This document shows, piece after piece, positions 56,201-64,000 of a DNA stretch of 64,000 nucleotides (its first letter is position 1; every line of letters starts with the position of its first letter). The notes beneath the pieces are model-generated. The model was not told the origin of the DNA and did not search any database. It saw only the letters and a list, made by a program, of their open reading frames with translations. This stretch comes from Allodiplogaster sudhausi (Eukaryota > Nematoda > Chromadorea > Rhabditida > Diplogasteridae): contig CALZFC010000021.1 of NCBI GenBank assembly GCA_945643635.1, positions 3,484,501 to 3,548,500 on the forward strand. Reading direction: 5' to 3'. Position numbers and translations under genes: made by a program.

Positions 56201-59150
56201 AAATGTTTTCCGTTAATGAATTCGATAACAATTTTCCCGGGGCAGGCTGCGCTCGAAGCTTACGGACATGCTCTCTTAAAAAAGAACCAATGGTGGAATA
56301 TTCCAAACACAGCTTCATATATTGTATTACGTAGGCTAACAAGGGAATGGTCTGACGGTAAGGTGACGGATTGAAATGAAATGTGGTTTCCCTGAAAGCT
56401 GAAGTCCTAAAATATATGGAAAAGTGAAAACTTTTTGCCCGTTCGGCCTCAGAACCGAGAAATAAATCGATAAAAATCTACCTCCCGGTAAGGCAAAGAT
56501 TGTCGGCAGTTCCAATTGGCTCTTCTTCAAGCGGCTGCGTAGTCTAGTGGATAACGCGGTTGCGTTACAGTTTGCAAGTCTCGGGTTCGAATCCCAATTC
56601 GGGCAAAATTTTTGCAATGATTTGTATTTTAAAGTAGGACTGTGTATCTGTGAAAAAAATGTTATTGAAATTTTGTTATGTACCAATGAGAGAAGGGTCT
56701 ATGCGAAGAAGCAGAACATTTATTTGCCTAGATGCATATTGTGGTACTGTTGTACTATTCCCAGCCCAGAAGTCAAATTTTTTTGAATAATTTTTTTTTG
56801 GCTGAAATTCAAACCCATGGGTTTTAAAGTACGGTGAACTCCAATATCATAGTAATTTCTTACTATGACCATTTACACGTTGTATGAAACAAAAAGAGGG
56901 GTAAACTTACCGTAACTCTGGAACATGACTTCATGATAAGAAATGAATACGATTTGCTCATCGGGATCGCACTCGCGTGTTAAACGATACTCTCTTTTAT
57001 TTATTTTTCTCTCTGTACGTTAAAGGAGCTTGAAATTTGCTATCTCCTAACACGAAATGCCTGCTCTTTCATTCGTTCTCTTTAAATTAGAACTTTGAAA
57101 CGGTAAAAAATTTACAATCGAAATATCTTTATGTACCAATTAGAGATGGTAAATTGTCCAAAACTTTTGGGCCGGATCAGCCCAACGGGCCCAAGGTCTC
57201 GGCCGGCCGTGCCCGTTCCATTTCCGGGCCCTTGAATTTCTGCCCGTAGGCCCTTTGAGCCCGATTTTTAAAGTTAGTTGAGATATTTCAACTATTTACC
57301 TTTAAAATCTGAATTGTTAGGTTAAAAGTGTTTTCATGTACCTCTCCACATTCTTTCTGTTAAAATAAACGATCACATAGAAAATGAATTTTGCATCCGA
57401 ATATGTTTTATATATTCGGATGCATAATTAATTGGCGGGGCATAGGAAACTCTTTTACATGAGAGAGGCTTCCATCTTCTGATCCGAAAACTGGATCTAC
57501 AGCGGTTGAAGAAGTGAGGAGCTAGCTGGGCAATTGGGCGGATGGCGGTTACACATGACGACAATGAGAGTGGAGGCACCAGGGAGAGATCGATGGAGAG
57601 GGCGGAGAACTTCCGTCTTCGAGTACTGGAGATTGGACACGAGAGTGTGCCAGTCCTTCTCTGCTGTCATCTCTACTCTGTTCTTCTTGTCGAAACCGTC
57701 GAATGGCTCGGATTCAATGGTGCGGTCCGCGGCCGAATCGACGGAGAGGGTAGAGAACGAATGAAAGAGCAGGCATTTCGTGTTAGGAGATAGCAAATTT
57801 CAAGCTCCTTTAACGTACAGAGAGAAAAATAAATAAAAGAGAGTATCGTTTAACACGCGAGTGCGATCCCGATGAGCAAATCGTATTCATTTCTTATCAT
57901 GAAGTCATGTTCCAGAGTTACGGTAAGTTTACCCCTCTTTTTGTTTCATACAACGTGTAAATGGTCATAGTAAGAAATTACTATGATATTGGAGTTCACC
58001 GTACTTTAAAACCCATGGGTTTGAATTTCAGCCAAAAAAAAATTATTCAAAAAAATTTGACTTCTGGGCTGGGAATAGTACAACAGTACCACAATATGCA
58101 TCTAGGCAAATAAATGTTCTGCTTCTTCGCATAGACCCTTCTCTCATTGGTACATAACAAAATTTCAATAACATTTTTTTCACAGATACACAGTCCTACT
58201 TTAAAATACAAATCATTGCAAAAATTTTGCCCGAATTGGGATTCGAACCCGAGACTTGCAAACTGTAACGCAACCGCGTTATCCACTAGACTACGTAGCC
58301 GCTTGAAAAAGAGCCACTTGGAACTGCCGACAATCTTTGCCTTACCGGGAGGTAGATTTTTATCGATTTATTTCTCGGTTCTGAGGCCGAACGGGCAAAA
58401 AGTTTTCACTTTTCCATATATTTTAGGACTTCAGCTTTCAGGGAAACCACATTTCATTTCAATCCGTCACCTTACCGTCAGACCATTCCCTTGTAAGTAG
58501 AATATTTAAGATGCTGAAACCTGAAGAATGCAAGCGAGTGCCATGAGTGAGAGTCGATGGCGCGGCGGCCCGCCCTTTGGTTGCTTGGCGGCGGCGTCGG
58601 CGGCCGCTGCCTGGCGCCGCCTCCGCAGCTCGTCGTCCAGCATCCACAGGAACGCCACCATGTTCAATATAAGCGACGGCAGCACGCAGAAGAGCGCAAC
58701 GAACAGGCCCGACCATACCTGCAATTCCGGTTTTTTTAAATCTCCTGGATGAAATTGGCTTTTCATCATGAACACTGCATAATAACATCTTCTTCGTGAT
58801 TAACAATCCAACTTAACATCTGACATTGCGATATCAGATACTGTAGTTGGTTCAGATTGCAAGAAGTATGATGCATGGACGAAGAAAATACAAGGACATT
58901 CCACTCTCTCTCTCTTCTAACTCTGCCCTCCGAGTAGTGAGTGTGCGCGACGAAACAGTCGGTCGCGACATCCACCACGTATGTTGTCATCGCGATGATA
59001 TAGAAGAGAAGATCAAAGAGGCCGACCGAGAGACGCGCTGGAAGTCGGTCTGGCTCGTCTGTTCCGCCAGCCACGGAGTCTTCTAAATGTCAAAAAAAAT
59101 TTATGTTCCAAAATATGCGTTGTATTACCTTTTTTAAATCCTAGACGCAT
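50267..59150 (-). CDS. XKR: XK-related (CED-8/XKR) membrane protein, probable phospholipid scramblase
   Basis: XKR/CED-8 proteins are multi-pass plasma-membrane proteins. Several scramble phosphatidylserine when activated in apoptosis. Exons (complement): 59129-59150, 58922-59082, 58521-58718, 54297-54437, 54131-54227, 53891-54021, 53605-53739, 53310-53462, 50267-50497. All phases agree, giving about 422 residues, normal for the family. Seen: [20 protein letters not shown], the family's first helix; [20 protein letters not shown]; an Arg/Ala-rich loop; [14 protein letters not shown], the conserved Glu-Ser-x-Pro-Gln block; [31 protein letters not shown]; and a final YYGCGHPN followed by an Ala/Pro/Arg tail. 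The N-terminus contains TDEPD, a possible caspase-type DxxD site. The third intron (54438-58520) holds two foldback elements. The last intron (50498-53309) holds a dynein light chain gene on the other strand. Confidence 0.92.
51049..53205 (+). CDS. DYNLL: Dynein light chain LC8 type, nested in an XKR intron
   Basis: LC8 is a homodimeric hub subunit of cytoplasmic dynein that also binds many other proteins. Two exons, 51049-51153 and 53044-53205, give 88 residues (family 89). Exon 1 ends [14 protein letters not shown]...LDKFLVEQ; exon 2 begins [18 protein letters not shown] and continues with [26 protein letters not shown] and terminal LLYKSG, all diagnostic. The residues forming the peptide-binding beta-strand (GRNFG...THE) are intact. 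The intron donor is best read as CAG/GCGAGT (GC donor); the acceptor is TTCAG/GAG. The 1.9-kb intron is almost wholly a foldback element. The gene lies entirely in the last intron of the minus-strand XKR gene. An upstream in-frame ATG at 50971 would add 26 residues not found in the family. Confidence 0.93.
51380..51437 (+). ncRNA. tRNA-derived module in FB1 left arm (box A/box B)
   Basis: Box A TGGCCTAGTGG (51382-51392) fits TRGYNNARNNG. Box B (GAGTTCGATACC, about 51424-51435) fits GWTCRANNC. Spacing is about 43 nt, as in tRNA genes. No paired acceptor stem is visible, so this is a promoter-bearing relic and not a working tRNA. Confidence 0.6.
52605..52664 (-). ncRNA. tRNA-derived module in FB1 right arm
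   Basis: Inverted copy of 51380-51437 on the minus strand, with box A and box B both intact. Transcription from the two modules would converge toward the loop. Confidence 0.6.
54561..56275. mobile_element. Foldback element FB2
   Basis: Arms of about 770 bp (54561 to about 55330, and about 55510 to 56275) are inverted copies around a loop of about 180 bp. Ends are GAGAGC...GCTCTC, flanked on both sides by TTAA (54557-54560 and 56276-56279). Because TTAA is palindromic, whether it is a target duplication or part of the arm cannot be decided here. A 140-bp block with GAAAGAGCGTGAAATTTGC occurs at both the outer and inner parts of the arms. No tRNA-like module is seen. It lies in the third XKR intron. 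Confidence 0.85.
56531..56605 (+). ncRNA. tRNA-derived module in FB3 left arm (perfect box A/box B)
   Basis: Box A TAGTCTAGTGG (56540-56550) and box B GGTTCGAATCC (56584-56594) match consensus exactly, 44 nt apart. D-arm- and T-arm-like segments are recognisable, but the 5' and 3' ends do not pair as an acceptor stem, so it is a degenerate tRNA relative. Confidence 0.65.
58228..58302 (-). ncRNA. tRNA-derived module in FB3 right arm
   Basis: Inverted copy of 56531-56605, differing by one base seen by eye in the leading segment (GCGGCTACGTAG against GCGGCTGCGTAG). Both pol III boxes are unchanged. Confidence 0.65.
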
Positions 59151-62100
59151 TAAAAGTTCTAAAGGAAGAAAAAAAGGAAATATCACTTGATGTAACCTAG
59201 AATAAACCAAAACTGTTCTCTGCTTTCAGCCGAATTAGAGAACGTTGCCACAGAAAGATTAGATGCGGAAACATTACGTTGATTTGACTAATGCGATGCT
59301 TGGAGTGGATAGTAGAAGCTTCCCTCAGCCTACGACCATCGCCATTTGTGGCTGGACACTCAGACCAAACATCCAGAAACGCACACCACTATCACATCTT
59401 TATTCTCCAATATTTAGGCGGAAACCAGTGTAGAATAATTGAAAAGTGTCTTGCCTTCATCCTCGGAGTCAAAGTGATGCCCGATGTAAGCAGCCTCAAG
59501 ATACACGAGCTTTGCTGTCCGCTTTTGGAAGAGAGGCATCGCCTGAAACATCCTCCCAGTAAGGAAGCAAGAATTGCAGCTTCGTGGTGATATAAGGCTT
59601 GAGTTGACACGAGAAGGGGAGCGAGAGAGAACAAGCAAATAAAAGAGCGACAATCAACGTGGTGAATGGCAAGGGATGAGCAGGCAAACATGAACAGATC
59701 GAAGGCAAATCGAAGTCAGCGCGTGTTCCGTTCTCGTTTGGATATGGAATCTCTGCCTTGTGCAGAAACACGTTCAAGAAAGAATGGCGAGTTGAGAAAT
59801 AGGCGAATAGCGAAAAGTTGAAGTGTTAGAGAAATTGAAAGAAGGATGTTTTCGTTTTCAATACTGTGAAGGTGAACAAGAGTAACTGAAGCAAAGTGTT
59901 TAAAAGAGTGCGGGATTTGTGAATATTCTATCAGAACCTAGTCCCTCTACAAACAAAATGTCACGATCCATGAATGCTGAAAAAAGAAATCTTCAGCTAT
60001 ACAGCTCACTCTTTTTGTCAAGATGAGCTTCATGGAATGAACTTTTCGCCTTTTCTCACCTTCCAGACAAGAAGCCTCCACACTCGAGATCGCCTGGGCA
60101 ACTTTGGAGTGAGAAGTGTGAAAAGTGCAAAAGAATGGCGACCTTTGCTCCGCATTTTGTTTGGCCTTTTGTTCAGTCATCTGCTTGATGAAAAGGAAAA
60201 CACATATCAGTATGTACATGTAAATGAACCCTGGCCATTGTCGTCTGCAAGCTCAAGACTGCAAAACATCAGCAAAGTGAGAGCAAAGATGATTGAACTA
60301 GACTCATGTTTTTCAAAAAACCAATAAAAATAACATTAGATCAAATGCAAAGGAATCTTCATGAAGCGATCTTCGGAACGCGAAAGAGTGAAATCTCCTT
60401 CCCACATGCAACCTTGCTAGGCAATCTAGGATTCCAATCAAGGACACGCAGGTTCTACAATAATAATAAAGTATAATGTCACAAGAGTGAAAGATGAAAA
60501 GGCTGAACAATTAGAACAACGAGTTAGGTGGAAAATGGACATATTTCGGAAAGAAATATGATAAAAGGCGAATGTGATAGTCATATATATATATATATCA
60601 CGAAAAACAGCTTGGAAAGAATCATAAAACATGGAAAACTGCTTCTCACTCTCTCCAAATTAACGGTGTATGCAGTATTCAATCAATTCAACAGTCTGCC
60701 TTTGTCTTTATCGGCCTCAAATTCTCACGGCCGGGAACATAAGACACAAAGGGAGACACCGTTAAGAAGGCGCAGGCACGAGGGTCGCGCAGTGCTGGCC
60801 TAGCTTGGATGGAAGGTACATAGAATAGAGGGAGGGGGTGAATGGGCTGCTGCTGGAAGGAGAGTGTTGACCCAGTGACTGAGTCGTTGTTCTCTCTTTC
60901 TCTTTCTCTCTCGCTTTCTTCTCATTCCCTATATCCAATTTCGTCTATCTCTTCCTCTCTCACACTCTCCTTCCTCTCTCTTTCATTCATCAACGCGGTT
61001 GTGCACCTCCTACCCGTCTTGTGCCACTGGCCGGGCGCGAGAAGCCGCCCGGTTCCTTCTCACGAACCCTTCAAGCTGGAAAAGAGCGTATTGGAGAAAG
61101 AGAATGGAGAGGGAAAGAGAGATGGAGACAACGAGAGCTGCTGAAATAGCGAAGTAGCTAGATAAGCAGAACGAGAGCGGCAAAAACAGCGTGCCAAGTA
61201 GTGGAGAAGTGAATGCGAAACGAGTTAGAAAGGCAGAGAACGTGAAAGAGAGAACGGGAGAAGACAAATTTAAAAGCGATGAAGGAGTGAAAGAGAGACT
61301 TTAGCCTGCTCACCATCCGGCAGAAAACATTCGCCTTTCCTTTTCGCACAAGCGCTTAAATTTGCCAAGGAGCATTGGTGGAATTTAGAAGAGATAAAAT
61401 CCATCAGCAATGAGTAGTTATCCAAAGAAAAAATAATAATGTAGCGCGGATTGATACATAGCAGATAATTGAATTCTCATCATAAGCCATCTGATAGATT
61501 AACTGCCTCATAAATGGTGGCATATAATTTGAAAACGAGGAGATAAAGAATTTGGCGGCTGGAGCAACTGATGAAAGGGTAGAGCAACTGGCAGCACTCT
61601 TTGAAATATTTAAGATTGCAGCGAGAGGAATGGGCAAAGAAAGAAAGACAGAGATAAAGAGAAAGGGAGAGGGGAAGAAACAGGAGAGGAAGAAAGACGG
61701 GAAATAGAGCTTTTAGTTCTCTGTTTGCTATGTGATGAATGAGTAAGCCAAGTTATTTATGCTCTCCATCCTTCATCTTCACGGCCATCCCAGCCGACAT
61801 CCAGCTCAAGACAGCGCAGCTAAAGACAGTTTAGAAAGACAGCAAACATTACACGCAGGAAGTTTGTAGCGCGGCTGATTTTTTGTTCATTCGATTATGT
61901 CAAACATGAATCATATCAATTATCCTACATATATTATTGACTGATCAGGTAAAAGAGACTAACACTTCGTACTTTTTGTTCTTGTCGAAGTGCCGCGAGA
62001 CTTGACATATTCTGCTATTTCGGACGATAGCAACAAATGACAAGTGTCTTGACATTTTCTTGAACATTGATACTTCCCTTTTGCCGGTGAACTACTACAA

Positions 62101-63456
62101 AAGCCAACGGCAGGATAATGTCTCATCCTGAAGAGAAAAAGATGAAGAAGATGGTCAGAAGTTTCTCGTCGATTGAGCTTCTCTGACTGGATGCGCACGT
62201 TGCGCAGTTGGCCAAATGAACCACTACATACAAGCATTTGTGATGTCTGCGTTCTGTTCGACGTCACCCTCGACCTCGAATGGTATCCTGGTTGTGATGT
62301 GTACTTAAACATGTTCATGGGCAACCGATCGGAGTCTCTCAATGCAAAAAAAACCGTTAAACAAGCCAATAAAAGTTATTATCTTCCTTCCGGCCGTGAT
62401 ACTACTGGAGAAGGCCCAAATTAAATAGTTTTGAATAAAAAATAGAACTATCAGGGTCTGCCAACGTCAGCGTAGATTATAATAGGAATCAATCATTTAT
62501 ATATATATTTACTTACTTCAATAATATCCTTACGCATTAAGAAATGTTATAATTGAGGTCTCAATTATAATATGTACATGAACCGTAAAATAAAAAGAGC
62601 TCACCTTCCGGCAGCTTGTCCGAGTCATTCTATCTCAAGCGACAGGCGAGAAGGAATGTCGAGTCCGCCATGTCAAAATCTTCGGAGCATGTTCAGATTT
62701 CGATCAGATTGAACAAAGAAGCCAAGATACTCACGTAGAATAGCGGATTTATTTTCTCCAACTCTGTTCAGTTCCAGCCACTGCTATATTCCTCGTATTT
62801 CAGCATACCATTAGCAGAAGTTGATGCTTTTAAACTTGTATGGTACCATATCACGATATTTTTTTATAGATAAATCATATCTTTTTCCTTTTGATAAACA
62901 ACATTTCAATATTGTGCATATTTAATTTAGGAAAAAAATTGAATCTGTCTTGCCATTGCTACCTTTTGTTGCAGCGTGGCAGTGGAAAATTTGGAAGAAC
63001 AAACAGTTTGCAACAATAGCTTATTTTTACTTTGCGCGAACTGGTAAATTATGTGGAGTGGTCTGACACACAATTCACTGACCGTGAGTTTCCTGAACGT
63101 TTTCTTTATACGAACTGTAATTTGTGGAGCTTCTCAACAAATGGCCAATTGTAAGATCACTTAGTTATGCGTTACTTATGTTTAATTACATTATATATTA
63201 ATACATAAAGTAATGATTGGGAAGTGAGAAATAAAGAGAGTTAGAGGTTGCACAACCGACTTGAGGCAATATGAAAGAGAAAGTGATATGGAATGATGGA
63301 GTGGGTTCATCGCATACGCAAAGGAAAGAAAGCATGTATTGAAAAATAAAGAATGTGAAGATTATCCCTTTCTTTCTCTCTCACAATCGCTTTTCATGTT
63401 GTAATCCTGTTGTATATGACGGACCAGATATGCTTCACTCTACATGCACCCCTCCC

Positions 63457-63500
<44 letters not shown>

Positions 63501-64000
63501 CTACCCTTGCAATCAGTGTCAAATGCCGAAATGAATTCATGTACCTCGTCTACCTGATCAATTGGTGTGAGTTTCAGCTGGCTCCTTTCACTTTCCACCC
63601 TCTTTAACTAACTTATTCTCTCTTTCACCCTCTCTCTCTCTCTCTCTCTGCTTTCTCTCTCTTTCTCTGCTTTCTCTCTCACTCTCGTTGCCATCACTTC
63701 CTTACTTCGTCCTACTTGACCTGCTCCACATCAACTGGCTGGCTTGATTGCATTAGTTGGTTGTCTCAGAAAGTGCGTGTGCTGCTCAGCCCGTTTCTGT
63801 ATAAAGAACCGCCAGGTCTTCAAATATCTTTTTAAATTATTTTCTCTCTAGAATTGATTAATGAACAAATTTGATTCGGGCAATTGTTCTTTGAATTGCA
63901 ATATTCTGGTACTTGTTGCACTGTAGACGTGGAATGAGATTATGAATTGTACTTTATCCGTATGGAACAAACGATTCTGTCGCTAACCGAGATCACCTGA
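59151..64000. other. Region upstream of XKR without a supported gene
   Basis: The XKR promoter should be just above 59150; an acceptor (CCTTTAG) sits 8 bases before its ATG, suggesting a spliced leader or 5' UTR intron. Farther right there are CT-rich stretches (60890-60990; 63458-63500; 63628-63690) and a short TA run (60583-60598). Open frames of 136 codons (61959-62369, minus) and 83 codons (62173-62424, plus) overlap each other. Neither resembles a known protein. Confidence 0.5.
63458..63500. repeat. (CT)n microsatellite
   Basis: CT dinucleotide run of about 40 bp. Confidence 0.9.

Larger units (their letters stand above)
56340..58493. mobile_element. Foldback element FB3 with tRNA-like modules in both arms
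   Basis: Arms of about 740 bp (56340 to about 57083, and about 57752 to 58493) are near-identical inverted copies around a unique loop of about 670 bp. Both ends read CAAGGGAATGGTCTGAC, close to FB1. TAA flanks each side (56337-56339 and 58494-58496). Each arm has a tRNA-like module. It starts 64 bp beyond FB2, in the same XKR intron. The loop has a GC-rich part (57170-57260) and open frames on both strands. Confidence 0.88.

Noticed and set aside
56531..56605. Functional tRNA gene
   Set aside because: Box A and B are perfect, but the acceptor stem does not pair and an identical relic lies inverted in the other arm, so it is part of the element.
56336..58500. 116-codon frame containing [20 protein letters not shown], on both strands
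   Set aside because: That segment is the antisense translation of the tRNA-like box B region in the FB3 arms, a common false protein hit in databases.
61959..62424. 136-codon minus frame overlapping an 83-codon plus frame
   Set aside because: There is no domain, no phase-compatible neighbouring exon, and both strands are open by chance over the same bases.
62615..62638. Short minus-strand exon-like ATG...CGGAAG/GTGAGC
   Set aside because: A start codon and a good donor are visible, but no following exon in the right phase was found.

Overview
The window is eukaryotic nuclear DNA from an invertebrate animal. Its genes are split into many exons by mostly short introns with ordinary GT...AG signals. 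The recognisable proteins are metazoan: prominin, monoamine oxidase, an ERK5-type MAP kinase, an XK-related scramblase and dynein light chain. The species cannot be fixed from sequence alone. Compact genes, purine-rich (GA)n microsatellites and small DNA transposons suit many small bilaterians, including nematodes. Every gene model below was assembled by reading splice sites and checking that intron phases agree across all exons.

Layout. Positions 53-8252 (minus) hold a complete 20-exon prominin gene. About 12 kb of GA-rich, apparently gene-free DNA follows, with a non-autonomous hAT element (11548-12524), a diverged 107-bp duplication and a minisatellite. Positions 20537-22059 (minus) encode a small cysteine-rich secreted protein with a GPI-anchor-like tail. 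Positions 23924-27846 (plus) encode a basic nuclear-type protein with an AT-hook that I do not recognise. Two copies of one 383-bp MITE (22394-22776 and 29544-29927) flank that gene. Positions 30076-33449 (minus) are a monoamine oxidase, and 34673-40672 (minus) are an ERK5-like MAP kinase whose activation loop reads T-Q-H instead of T-x-Y. Another GA-rich, gene-poor stretch (about 40.7-50.2 kb) carries a Mutator-type MITE (43403-43897).

Positions 50267-59150 (minus) are an XK-related (CED-8/XKR) gene. Its last intron contains a complete dynein light chain gene on the opposite strand (51049-53205). The single intron of that gene is almost filled by a 1.7-kb foldback element. Two more foldback elements sit side by side in another XKR intron. 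Two of the three foldbacks share terminal motifs and TAA target duplications, and each of their arms carries a tRNA-like module with RNA polymerase III box A and box B. Positions 59151-64000 hold no gene I can support.

The genes do not form a pathway. The clearest candidate for something new is the tRNA-bearing foldback family: all three foldbacks lie in XKR introns, so its primary transcript would contain three long hairpins. The TQH kinase loop, a six-base-TSD MITE family and frequent GC-AG introns are further points to check.
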